DNA from: Verrucomicrobiota bacterium
GTDB taxonomy: Bacteria > Verrucomicrobiota > Verrucomicrobiia > Chthoniobacterales > UBA10450
Assembly (NCBI GenBank): GCA_003219465.1
Contig: QHOX01000168.1
Span: 6,766 to 41,167, forward strand
Direction: 5' to 3'
DNA: 34,402 nucleotides
Below, in pieces: positions 6,452-14,558 of the stretch. Under the pieces are notes generated by a model. The model was given only the letters and a program-made list of their open reading frames with translations. It was not told the origin of the DNA and ran no database searches. Position numbers and translations under genes: made by a program. How positions within the stretch are numbered: the stretch's first letter is position 1; each line of letters begins with the position of its first letter.

Positions 6452-8305
6452 TTACCGAGTCTTATTTACCGCTTCTGGGTCTCGCAGCGGAATGTTTCTT
6501 CGATAGCTGGCAATGTTTGATTGAAGGTCTTTTGTCAGAGCGAAGTTATCTTGAGCCATGGCGAGTTGCAAAGCTTGTTGAGCTGTCGCGATAGCTTCAG
6601 GGAATCGGCCGCTCTCTGCGTAGCCCGCCGCAAGTGTTCGAAGAGCGATTATTGCCTTCTCATCATTTGCCGGGCCAGCGCGCTCGAGTACTTTTTTCGC
6701 CAAGTAAATGGCCCTGGCGCCATCCCGCAATGACGCATCCGGAGAAGTGGCAAGCACCCACGCCAGGTTGGCCTGGGCACTCAGGTCATGTGGCTTGATT
6801 TTCACAGTTTCTTTCCAATGCCCAACTGCCTCCTCCACACGCCCCCTTCGGAAGAGACCGAGGGCCAATGTATCGTGCGCATTTCCGTCGCTGGGGTGAA
6901 TCCTTAATGCTTCTTCGGAATGAGAAATTGCTTCATCGATGCGATCCTCCCTCAGAAGGACTTCGGCGAGATTCGCATGTGCGACATCGTTATGTGCGGT
7001 AACGGCGAGCGTGTGAGTCCAGAGTGTTTCGCTGTCACGCCAATAGGTGTTCTGAATCCAAGCCAACCACGCGAGAGCGGCAATTACTGCTGCGGCGGTA
7101 GCCGCAAGGATTTGACGGCGGTAGCGCCACGCCACAGACAAATCTGCGATGGTCCAAGTCGCCATCAGGTAAAGGCCGATCTGCGGGAGGTAGGTGTAAC
7201 GGTCCGCTCGCGCTTGAGCGCCGACCTGCACGATTCCGATTACGGGCACAAGCATTGCGACGTACCAGAACCACCCGGTAACCAAATATCGACGCCTTTT
7301 GCGGAAAGCCAGCACAACTGCCGTGACGCCTGCCAAGAATGCGATGGCTGTGGCGACTTTCCAAAACGACAGCCCATATCCGGGATGCGGATAAACGAGT
7401 GCCAAGCGGATTGGACAAATCATTTGCCAGATATAGGCAACATAGCTCACAAGCGCGTTCCTGATTCGCCACAAGAGGGGTAGAGACTCGATGAAACTGG
7501 CGGCGTTCCTTTGGACGAAGAGTGTGATTATAGAAGATCCAGCAGAGAGAACGAGCAAAGGTATCTTTTCCCTTACCAGACCACGAACCACTGACCGCTG
7601 ACCGCTGACCCCTCCTCTGCGATTTCTGACTTCTGCCGTCTGATTTCCAACTCTGTTGAGGGGCCAGTAGTCGAGCAAGAGGAGTACGAGCGGAAGTGTT
7701 ACGAGCATCGGCTTGGCCATGAGGCCAAGCGCGAAGACCAACACGACAATCACATAACGCATGCTTGCTGGCTTCCGGACGTAACGGACATAAGCACCTA
7801 GCGTGAGCATGAAAAATACACCGCTGAGCACATCCTTGCGTTCTGCAATCCACGCAACGGACTCCACTCTTAGGGGGTGAATAGCAAACACCGCAGCTAC
7901 AAACGCGCTGCGCCAGAGCGCGCCTGTCATTTCCCACAACACAAAAAAAAGCAGGATCACAGCGATCATGTGCAGTAGAACATTAGTAAAGTGGTGTCCC
8001 CCTGCATTCAGCCCAAAGAGTTGACAATCCAGCATGTGCGAGATCGAGGTAAGCGGATGCCAATTCTCCATATGCGAATGTGTGAAAGCCCAGAGAATAC
8101 CGGTTGAAGTTAAGCCTGCGGTGATCTGGGGATTTTGGAAGACGTATCCTTGGTCATCGAAGTTGATGGACGGATGGCGCAGCGTCTGTCCGAAGACCAG
8201 CCAGGTAATGGCCATCAGAAAAATAGAAACACCTAGAATGGTCGCACGCGGTGCAGGGGAGTGCGACGATCGGATTTGCTTTGCTTTATGGGAGGGGGCA
8301 AGCAT
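6452..8305 (-). CDS. GT-C-type membrane glycosyltransferase with TPR tail (TMTC-like), copy B
   Basis: A 617-residue paralogue of the gene at 3999-5873, in the same orientation and clearly similar along its whole length. It has the same first-loop FDDQGYVFQNPQI, the same NWHPLT, HHFTNVLLH and HPLRVESVAWIAERKDVLS motifs, about ten membrane segments and a C-terminal TPR region. Differences cluster in the central hydrophilic loop and the TPR tail, where a second TPR unit (HPSDGNAHDTLALGLFRRGR) differs from copy A. Such divergence could shift acceptor specificity (inference). In the central loop a CTGACCG heptamer is repeated about three times at 7591-7610 within the coding sequence. The start is the ATG at 8305. 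The gene appears intact, so both copies are probably expressed. No dedicated promoter was recognised. Confidence 0.75.
   Translation of the reverse strand: MLAPSHKAKQIRSSHSPAPRATILGVSIFLMAITWLVFGQTLRHPSINFDDQGYVFQNPQITAGLTSTGILWAFTHSHMENWHPLTSISHMLDCQLFGLNAGGHHFTNVLLHMIAVILLFFVLWEMTGALWRSAFVAAVFAIHPLRVESVAWIAERKDVLSGVFFMLTLGAYVRYVRKPASMRYVIVVLVFALGLMAKPMLVTLPLVLLLLDYWPLNRVGNQTAEVRNRRGGVSGQRSVVRGLVREKIPLLVLSAGSSIITLFVQRNAASFIESLPLLWRIRNALVSYVAYIWQMICPIRLALVYPHPGYGLSFWKVATAIAFLAGVTAVVLAFRKRRRYLVTGWFWYVAMLVPVIGIVQVGAQARADRYTYLPQIGLYLMATWTIADLSVAWRYRRQILAATAAAVIAALAWLAWIQNTYWRDSETLWTHTLAVTAHNDVAHANLAEVLLREDRIDEAISHSEEALRIHPSDGNAHDTLALGLFRRGRVEEAVGHWKETVKIKPHDLSAQANLAWVLATSPDASLRDGARAIYLAKKVLERAGPANDEKAIIALRTLAAGYAESGRFPEAIATAQQALQLAMAQDNFALTKDLQSNIASYRRNIPLRDPEAVNKTR
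7591..7610. repeat. Heptamer tandem repeat in GT-C copy B
   Basis: CTGACCG repeated nearly three times on the plus strand inside the coding region. The unit is seven bases, so gain or loss of one unit would shift the frame. Copy A has a degenerate version interrupted by the REP element. Confidence 0.6.
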
Positions 8306-8424
8306 TGCTTTTCATCCCAGGGAAGGGTCCCATCCAAAAGGCCACGGAGACGTGTCGCACTGCGAAAACTCCGCGACAATCGAGCGGAAATTCTCTCCAA
8401 TTCGCATTCATTCGCATCTTGCCG

Positions 8425-8446
8425 CGCCGGAGCTTTACGAAGGCGG
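8425..8446. repeat. GGAG-type REP element
   Basis: A 22-bp palindrome of the form CGCC-GGAGCTTTACGAA-GGCG, homologous to the copy at 5144-5165 embedded in the GT-C copy A gene. It is intergenic here. Confidence 0.5.
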
Positions 8447-8621
8447 GTGATTCGCGGGAAGACACGAGAGACACGACTGAATCAAACGCAGAGGACACAG
8501 AGATTATCGGCAGACGAAACTCCAAAAAATAACGGCAGCGGACGATCTGCTACTTTGTCATTAGGCCGTTATTTCGTCATTCGTGCTTCGACATTCTTGT
8601 CTTTGTGCCTTGGGTACAAGA

Positions 8622-8651
8622 AAAGTGGCCGTCCCGAGGAACGGCCACTTT
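8622..8651 (-). terminator. Rho-independent terminator of the second VPDGG gene
   Basis: An 11-bp perfect stem, AAAGTGGCCGT pairing with ACGGCCACTTT, with an 8-base loop, lies about 44 bp after the stop codon at 8695. On the minus strand it is followed by a T-rich TTTTCTTGT-type tract. It is similar in sequence to the terminator at 2703-2735. Confidence 0.8.
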
Positions 8652-8694
8652 ATCAGCTAAACTTTTTTTAAGCGAGGTCGCGAGCACTCGACAT

Positions 8695-9342
8695 TTAACC
8701 CGCAAGATAGCGCCGTGCTACACCGAGCAGACCGAGCGCAGCGCCCAGCAACATCACTGTCGCTCCGCCATCAGGAACCCCGGCGGTTCCGTTCCCGGCT
8801 GCGAAACCGGTTGAGATGCTGCTGTTTCCTATAGCAAAGATGTGAGCCGCTGCTAGCCAGCCCCCATTGTTCCCTGTCGTGAGGACCAGGACGCTCATGG
8901 CGTTTGCCCAACTGCCGCTCGTAAGGGTGAGGGTGAAGGTTACAGAAGTCACCGCACTTGCAAAACCATCATGGTTATTGGTTGTTTGATTGAACGTTCC
9001 AAATCCGTCGACATTACCGCTTCCACCATCGCTGAAAGAGGTGGATCCGTTGCCCCCGGTCCATGAAAAGTTGCCAATTGTCCACCCAGCCCCGTTCACA
9101 TTGACATTAGCGGACGAGCCATCTCCAATAAGAAAACCTGAGTAGGCCGTGAATGTGACGGTGGCGCTGGTGGCGCTGGGGCCCGCCGTCGTGATACTGA
9201 CGTTGGCATAAGGGCCGGAGAACCCGGAGATAGCACTGTTGCCAACGTTGAGGTCAAAGCTGTATGTGTCGGCTTTGGCTTGTTGAAAGCCAAGACCAGC
9301 GATGGCGATCAACGCTGTTGCGAGGTATTTGATTTTATTCAT
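8695..9342 (-). CDS. VPDGG-type PEP-CTERM secreted protein 2
   Basis: Exported protein of 215 residues. The start is the ATG at 9342, preceded by AAAGGA eight bases upstream. The signal peptide is MNKIKYLATALIAIAGLGF followed by a cleavage region near QQAKADT. The mature part is rich in Ser, Thr, Gly and Asn with alternating hydrophobic strands, typical of PEP-CTERM surface proteins, and has no catalytic motif that I recognise. The tail reads VPDGGATVMLLGAALGLLGV followed by ARRYL, nearly the same as in the gene at 2792-3391. A sigma-54 promoter lies 53-71 bp upstream and a strong terminator downstream, so it is a separate transcript from prsT. Its position immediately downstream of the prsT-prsR-prsK genes supports its being a target of that regulatory system. 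Confidence 0.88.
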   Translation of the reverse strand: MNKIKYLATALIAIAGLGFQQAKADTYSFDLNVGNSAISGFSGPYANVSITTAGPSATSATVTFTAYSGFLIGDGSSANVNVNGAGWTIGNFSWTGGNGSTSFSDGGSGNVDGFGTFNQTTNNHDGFASAVTSVTFTLTLTSGSWANAMSVLVLTTGNNGGWLAAAHIFAIGNSSISTGFAAGNGTAGVPDGGATVMLLGAALGLLGVARRYLAG

Positions 9343-9394
9343 GTTATTTATTCCTTTAATCGGTGTAGGGTTTGACTGCATTCGCGTTAACTTG

Positions 9395-9413
9395 AAAGCA
9401 AGCTGCTTGCCAA
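9395..9413 (-). promoter_or_regulatory. Sigma-54 (RpoN) promoter of VPDGG gene 2
   Basis: The minus strand reads TTGGCAAGCAGCTTGCTTT. It fits TTGGCAC-G-N4-TTGCW with one mismatch (A for the final C of GGCAC), and the GG and GC dinucleotides are exactly ten bases apart. Transcription would start near 9386, giving a leader of about 44 nt that contains the AAAGGA ribosome-binding site. It matches the promoter at 3409-3424 of the other VPDGG gene. Confidence 0.85.
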
Positions 9414-9768
9414 ATCGGTGGAGCTCCTGTTGTTCAATTTGTGTTTTTGTTCTAATATCCTGTTTGTAAAAGACTTACGTTTTTTAAAAATTTTGGAATC
9501 TCTCATTCGCGGGAGTAAACAACGAGGGAAAGAGTCGTAAAGCTAGCCGACGGACAGGCCCGCACTGGGAGCGACGGAAAGCCATAACAGCCACGATCAA
9601 AGGCAATTACGATTGACAAGAGAAAACGTATGGACTCTCGACGATTTGGTCCCGTAGATGCCGATTTCAATGGCTGCTACCGCACACAATCCGGGGCGGC
9701 CGATCCCTGTGAGCGCAATCCTAAAGCAGGGTGACAAATGGGCGTCCGTTTGGCGTTGTTTTCTGATG

Positions 9769-9848
9769 TGTAGCCGCTTCGCTGTCCGAAGCATTGACGC
9801 AGGCGCTAAACACCCACGCATGGCGCTGCCTACAGGGCAGCGGCTACA
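9769..9848. repeat. REPIN-like element: two inverted GTAG-headed REPs
   Basis: An 80-bp element bounded by perfect 10-bp inverted ends, TGTAGCCGCT and AGCGGCTACA. Each half has its own hairpin: GCTTCG-CTGTC-CGAAGC on the left and CGCTGCC-TACAG-GGCAGCG on the right. Read inward from each end, both halves start GTAGCCGCT and then fold. This is the layout of a REPIN, a pair of REP sequences mobilised by a RAYT (Y1) transposase. No transposase gene is present in the window. Confidence 0.65.
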
Positions 9849-9949
9849 GGAGTTTAATTAAACCGGCGTTCTGCCAGCGGGCTAACCTCCGGCATTCGGC
9901 AGGGCGCGAATCGGCTTTACGCCGAGAAGCGCGTCCCCAAGATGGGGTT

Positions 9950-12900
9950 TCACTCACGCTGGAGATCTGCGAGGGCACGTTTTGCCTCGGTCGCGAACGG
10001 CTCCTGAAGACCGGCGATCAAAGCTTGATTGAGCGCTCCACGCGCTTCGGTCTTTTGTCTCGCTTGGAGTTGAGACATTCCCAGATAAAAAAGAGAATCG
10101 GCGTTGAGCGGCCGTTTCCGAGCGCTTTCCCGCAATAACTGGATGGCGCGCGGGTATTCTTTTTTCTCGTAACTCAATCGTCCAAGAAGGTCGGACAGCT
10201 CAAGGTCGTCCGGCAGCGTCGTGCGCGCCTTTGTAGCGAGGTCATAGGCGGCAGCGACCGTCGCCGAGTCCTGAGCGTACAACGCGGCGAGGCGTTTCTG
10301 CGCGGGCGCGAAATCGGGGAACCGGCGCAGGATGTCCTTGTAGGTTTCGGTTGCCGGTTTGATCTGACCGCGCTGCATGTCCAGCGCGGCATGCGCCATG
10401 AGCGCGGGCACGTATTCGGGATTCGATTTCAATTCCGTTTGCACCTCCGCTTCCGCGGCTACGAGGCCGCTCGGATTCCCGTCCATGGTTGTCAACGCCA
10501 GAAATTTTTTGGCGTCACCAGCTTGGGGAAAGTTTGGATCGGTCGTCAGAGCTTTTTGCATGTGGTCGCGGGCCTCATTCACTTTGCCCATGCTATAAGC
10601 GGTCCAAGCCAGATCGCGCAGAAGGGCGGGATCGTTTTGGCGCTGGCGCGCGGCTTCCTGCAAAAGACTGTAAGCCCAGGTGAAATTGCCGCTCTCGTAC
10701 GCCACTTTTCCCGCAAGGGCGGCGATCTGGGGATCGGCTGGCGCCAGCTCGCGCGCTTTCTTTGCGTACGCGAGCGCTTTCTCCTTGTTCTGGAGCGGCC
10801 CGGCATAGAGCTGGGCGAGCTTGGTTACGACGAAGATCAACTTGGGATTCACGCTTAACGCTTGCTCAAGCGCCGCGGCCGCCTTGTCTGCTACGCCTTG
10901 TTTTTCGTAAGCTTCTCCCAAGCGCATTTGGACGATGACATCGTTAGGCTGCTCTTTGGCCACGGCTTCGAGTTGAGAGACTGGCAAGCCCGCGCCCTCG
11001 AGCAAGGCCAGACGGCGGTTGCTCTCGTCCTTGTGTGGGAAATCTTTGGCGCCGCCAACGGCTTTTTTAAGGGCGACCCTGGCAAGGTCCGTCTGGCCCA
11101 TCATGTAGGCGGCCATGCCGACGTGAAATTGAACTTCAGGGTTATCGGCGGCTTTTTGAGCGCTCTCCTGGAGAATGGGGAGCGCTTGCTGATAATCGCC
11201 GCGTTTATAGAGAACCCAGCCAAAAGTATCGCCGACGGAAGCGTCCTGCCCCTGCAACTGACGGGCTTTACTGGCCAGCTCGTAAGCTTTGTCGAGGTTG
11301 TTCAGGTGCTCGGTGTAAAGATAAGCGAGATTGTTTAAGGCGGGAACGAAGTTCGGCTGGGTAGCGAGCAGTTTCTCATAGGTATCCCCGGCCTTCGGGT
11401 AATCCTTCATCCGGTCATAAACGAGCGCCAGGGTCATCAGCGTTGGCGTGTTGTTTGCATCCTTGGCGAGCAGCGCCTGCAATTGATTGGCTGCCTCCGG
11501 CAGTTTGTTCCTGGCAAGATAACTCTGGGCCAGCAAATCGTATGCGCCGGCGGCAAGATTCGGATCGAGTTGGATCGCCCGTTGAAGCTCTGCCTCGGCC
11601 AAGTCCCATTTTCCTTCCGCGGCCAGGATTTTGCCTTCAAAATAATGTTCAATCGTCGGGTTGGGCGTTTTTTGGAACTGACTCCGTACCCGCTGCCGGG
11701 CAGCGTCGAAATGCTTGTCCAGCAAATCCAGCTCGATGAGCTGATCGACCGGAAACGGGTTATTCGGGGTGAGTTGTGAAGCCCTTTCAAATGCCTGACG
11801 GGCTTCATCATTTCTCTTGGCCTGGCGATAGGTCAGGCCAAGCGCTATCGCGAGCTGTGGATCGTTCGGCGTAAGCTTGGCCTGGTTTTCAAGGACCGCG
11901 GCGGCATCGTCAAACCGCTCAAGTGAGCCATAAGCGCCAGCCAGCGCCAATGCAGCGTTATTTAGATCCGGACGTTTTCGAAGCAAGCGGTTCAGCGGTT
12001 CGATCACTTTGTCGCCATGACCGGTGGCCAGATTGACCTGGGCGAGCAGCAGAACGGCATCGTCGTAATCCGGATTAATTGAGACGGCCTGGTCCAGCGC
12101 CAGCGTCGCCTGATTCATGTTATTGTTTGCGAGATAGGCGCGTGCCAATTTATATTTGAGCAAGGGCACGTTCGGATAGGTCTGATCGAGTCGCTCGAAA
12201 ACTTCGGCGGCTTTTTTCGAGTCGCCCTTTGCTACAAGCACATCGCCTTGCAGTCTGCACCCCTCGAGGTAGTCCGCGTCGCGCCCAAAAACATTTTCAA
12301 GGAGCGAAAGGGCCTCGTCGTATTTCTTGTCCTTATAGGCAACCTCGGCCAGCCAGATCCAGCCTGGGAGATAGTCCGGCGCCTGCTTGGTCATCTCCGT
12401 GGCGACCTTTCTCACCTCGTCGGCGTCACCGGAGTGCCACTTGAACTCCGCGTATTTCACACGCTCGATGGACCGAACCGGCGCGAGGTCTGCCGCTTTC
12501 TTGAATTCTTCGCCGGCTTCTTTCAGGTCTTTCTGGAACAGATGCAAATTTGCCAGCGCCAGGTGCGCCTCGGATGACTTGGGATCGGCAGCGAGCGCCT
12601 GCTGGAGTGCGTTGCCCGCCGCAGCCAAATCGCCCTTGGTGAAAAATAGATTTGCCGAGGCGAGGTGGAAAGCACCGCCGTTCTTTTTAGGGAACTTCTG
12701 GAGTTGTTCCTCGGCGGCCTCGACATTTTCTTTGTTTCGCGCCGCTTCGGTTAAAGCAATAAGGGCATCGCCATCGTCCGGGGCCTGCTCGAGGACCTTG
12801 AGTGCTTCTTTATTTGCGTCGTCGAAGTGTCCCGTAGCCACATAACAACGGGCCAAGCGTGTCCGATTTTCAGCGTTCTTCGGGTCCAGCTCGCTCGCCC

Positions 12901-13162
12901 TTACCAAAAATGCAGCGGCGCGAATGGGCGCTGAATCGTCCTGCCACATTGCTCCGATTCTCTCAAACGCGAGCGCGTTTTGAGGATCGAGCCGGATCAC
13001 GTTCAGGTAAGTCACCTTGGCTTTGTCATAGTCGCCCGCTTTGAAATAACGGTCCGCTTCGCCAAGAAGACGGGCCTTTTTGACTTCCTTGGAGCAGCCG
13101 GCCATGACGGCGGCCGCCAGCGCGAGGGTCACGATTCTGAAGAGGATTTTGGATGTTTGCAT
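9950..13162 (-). CDS. prsT: PEP-CTERM system TPR-repeat lipoprotein PrsT
   Basis: Large periplasmic lipoprotein of about 1,070 residues made almost wholly of tetratricopeptide repeats. The ATG at 13162 gives a clean lipoprotein signal peptide (KILFRIVTLALAAAVMAGC, lipobox MAGC, Cys23). An in-frame ATG at 13195 would overlap prsR and only lengthens the n-region. TPR units such as GDYDKAKVTYLNVIRLDPQN recur throughout, ending in KRALADLQRE. PrsT proteins co-occur with exosortase, PrsK and PrsR in EPS loci; they are thought to scaffold secretion or EPS assembly at the periplasmic face. The exact role is unknown. The gene follows prsR by 19 bp and is probably cotranscribed with it. Length and context fit the family well; individual repeat boundaries were not computed. 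Confidence 0.87.
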   Translation of the reverse strand: MQTSKILFRIVTLALAAAVMAGCSKEVKKARLLGEADRYFKAGDYDKAKVTYLNVIRLDPQNALAFERIGAMWQDDSAPIRAAAFLVRASELDPKNAENRTRLARCYVATGHFDDANKEALKVLEQAPDDGDALIALTEAARNKENVEAAEEQLQKFPKKNGGAFHLASANLFFTKGDLAAAGNALQQALAADPKSSEAHLALANLHLFQKDLKEAGEEFKKAADLAPVRSIERVKYAEFKWHSGDADEVRKVATEMTKQAPDYLPGWIWLAEVAYKDKKYDEALSLLENVFGRDADYLEGCRLQGDVLVAKGDSKKAAEVFERLDQTYPNVPLLKYKLARAYLANNNMNQATLALDQAVSINPDYDDAVLLLAQVNLATGHGDKVIEPLNRLLRKRPDLNNAALALAGAYGSLERFDDAAAVLENQAKLTPNDPQLAIALGLTYRQAKRNDEARQAFERASQLTPNNPFPVDQLIELDLLDKHFDAARQRVRSQFQKTPNPTIEHYFEGKILAAEGKWDLAEAELQRAIQLDPNLAAGAYDLLAQSYLARNKLPEAANQLQALLAKDANNTPTLMTLALVYDRMKDYPKAGDTYEKLLATQPNFVPALNNLAYLYTEHLNNLDKAYELASKARQLQGQDASVGDTFGWVLYKRGDYQQALPILQESAQKAADNPEVQFHVGMAAYMMGQTDLARVALKKAVGGAKDFPHKDESNRRLALLEGAGLPVSQLEAVAKEQPNDVIVQMRLGEAYEKQGVADKAAAALEQALSVNPKLIFVVTKLAQLYAGPLQNKEKALAYAKKARELAPADPQIAALAGKVAYESGNFTWAYSLLQEAARQRQNDPALLRDLAWTAYSMGKVNEARDHMQKALTTDPNFPQAGDAKKFLALTTMDGNPSGLVAAEAEVQTELKSNPEYVPALMAHAALDMQRGQIKPATETYKDILRRFPDFAPAQKRLAALYAQDSATVAAAYDLATKARTTLPDDLELSDLLGRLSYEKKEYPRAIQLLRESARKRPLNADSLFYLGMSQLQARQKTEARGALNQALIAGLQEPFATEAKRALADLQRE

Positions 13163-13181
13163 TTGCTTGCTGATATTGATC

Positions 13182-14558
13182 TTAATGTCCTGCATCTGCC
13201 CGCTCTTTGGCAATGCCAAGTTTGTCCATGAGCTCGTAAAGGGTCGGCCGGCTGATCCCAAGATCAGCAGCTGCGGCAGTAATTTTCCCGGAATGTCGCT
13301 TCAGCGCTTGCTGGATCATGTCGCGTTCCACTTGCTCTCGCGCTTGTTTTAGCGTCCTTGCAGACGAACCCGATACGCCGTCACGTTCATCCAGCTCGAG
13401 ATCCTTTGCGGCCACTCGGGAGCCATCCGCCATGATGACGCCGCGTTTTACTCGGTTTTGCAGTTCGCGGACATTGCCTGGCCAGGAATAATGAGTCATT
13501 GCACGCAGCGCGTCGGGCGCGAACACCACGTTTCCGCGTCCGCTTTGGGCGCCATACCTTTGCAGAAACTCGCGCGCCAAAAATACGACGTCTTCGCCTC
13601 GCTCACGAAGTGGCAGAAGGCGGAGCGTAACAACGGCAATACGAAAATATAAATCCTCGCGGAATTTTCCGCTTTCGACCAATTGTTTTAGGTCAGCATT
13701 GGTCGCGGCAACGAGGCGCGTGTCGACTTGGATTTCCTGCCTTCCACCCACTCGCTGGAAGCGCTGTTCCTGAAGAAACCGGAGCAGCTTCACCTGAATG
13801 GCTGGAGGAAGCTCGCCAATCTCATCCAGAAACAGCGTGCCGCCACTGGCTGTTTCCAGCAGACCTTTACGCTGGATGTGCGCCCCGGTGAACGCGCCTT
13901 TTTCGTGACCGAACAGTTCGCTTTCCAACAGATTCTCAGGAATGGCGTTGCAGTTAATGGCGACAAAAGGGCCATCCTTGCGCCCGCTGCGGCGGTGAAC
14001 TGCGGCTGCCGCCATCTCTTTACCAGTGCCGCTCTCGCCCAGCAAGAGCACCGAAACATTGGTCCCGGCGACCTTGCGAATAAAAGAAAAGACTGACTGC
14101 ATTTGTGGGCTGGTGCCGAGCATGTCCTCAAATACTTCCGATCGTTGGCTCTGTTGTAACTGGCGATATTCTTTCTCGAGGTCCACCACGTGGATACACC
14201 GGCGAAGGAGTAGCTTTAGTGTGTCCATCTCCACTGGCTTGCACAAAAAATCGTAAGCGCCCGCGCCAACCGCCTGGATTGCATTTTGTTTTTCGCTCTG
14301 TCCGGAAACAACGATCACCTTGGCCGAGCGATCGATTGCGAGTATGTCGGATAACGCTGTCATTCCTTCGTCGCACTCGTTAGGCCGAGGCGGAAGGCCC
14401 AAATCAAGCAGCGTCGCTACGGGCGAATTTGCCTCATAAGCTTCAAGCGCACCTCTGCGATCTTCCGCGAAGCACACATCGTAATCCTGGCTCAGCGCCC
14501 ATTTCATCTGGGTGCCGATCGCCTCATCGTCATCAACAATCAGCAATTTCGCTTTCAT
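13182..14558 (-). CDS. prsR: PEP-CTERM-box response regulator PrsR, sigma-54 activator
   Basis: NtrC-class regulator of 458 residues. The receiver domain covers residues 1-120, with acidic pocket DDD at 9-11, phosphoacceptor Asp52 (LLDLGLPP) and KP at 107-108. The AAA+ domain has Walker A GESGTGKE (174-181), the sigma-54 contact loop GAFTGA (221-226) and Walker B LFLDEI. The Fis-type helix-turn-helix is at the C-terminus ([20 protein letters not shown]). It should be phosphorylated by PrsK and then open RpoN promoters. The start ATG overlaps the prsK stop as ATGA, indicating translational coupling. The sigma-54 promoters at 3409-3424 and 9395-9413 are its likely local targets; that link is inferred from motif and proximity. 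All key residues for phosphorylation, ATP hydrolysis and sigma-54 contact are present. Confidence 0.93.
   Translation of the reverse strand: MKAKLLIVDDDEAIGTQMKWALSQDYDVCFAEDRRGALEAYEANSPVATLLDLGLPPRPNECDEGMTALSDILAIDRSAKVIVVSGQSEKQNAIQAVGAGAYDFLCKPVEMDTLKLLLRRCIHVVDLEKEYRQLQQSQRSEVFEDMLGTSPQMQSVFSFIRKVAGTNVSVLLLGESGTGKEMAAAAVHRRSGRKDGPFVAINCNAIPENLLESELFGHEKGAFTGAHIQRKGLLETASGGTLFLDEIGELPPAIQVKLLRFLQEQRFQRVGGRQEIQVDTRLVAATNADLKQLVESGKFREDLYFRIAVVTLRLLPLRERGEDVVFLAREFLQRYGAQSGRGNVVFAPDALRAMTHYSWPGNVRELQNRVKRGVIMADGSRVAAKDLELDERDGVSGSSARTLKQAREQVERDMIQQALKRHSGKITAAAADLGISRPTLYELMDKLGIAKERADAGH

Larger units (their letters stand above)
8306..8694. other. Intergenic stretch with duplicated flank, REP copy and terminator
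   Basis: 8306-8420 repeats the upstream flank of GT-C copy A. A 22-bp GGAG-headed palindrome lies at 8425-8446. A terminator for the neighbouring VPDGG gene lies at 8622-8651. No gene is seen; the frames here are shadows of low-complexity sequence. Confidence 0.6.
9343..9949. other. Intergenic stretch with sigma-54 promoter and REPIN
   Basis: Between the end of prsT and VPDGG gene 2. It contains the sigma-54 promoter at 9395-9413, an AT-rich block at about 9430-9500 upstream of it (a plausible site for IHF-like bending or activator binding, inferred only from composition), and a REPIN-like element at 9769-9848. No gene is supported. Confidence 0.6.

Noticed and set aside
7117-7126. GGCGGTAGCG, resembling the ops element used by RfaH
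   Set aside because: It lies on the plus strand inside, and antisense to, the GT-C copy B gene, far from any promoter. Ten bases of similarity in this GC-rich window are likely chance.
7035-7937. 300-codon minus-strand frame inside GT-C copy B
   Set aside because: It is a shifted-frame shadow of the GT-C gene; copy A shows similar broken frames.
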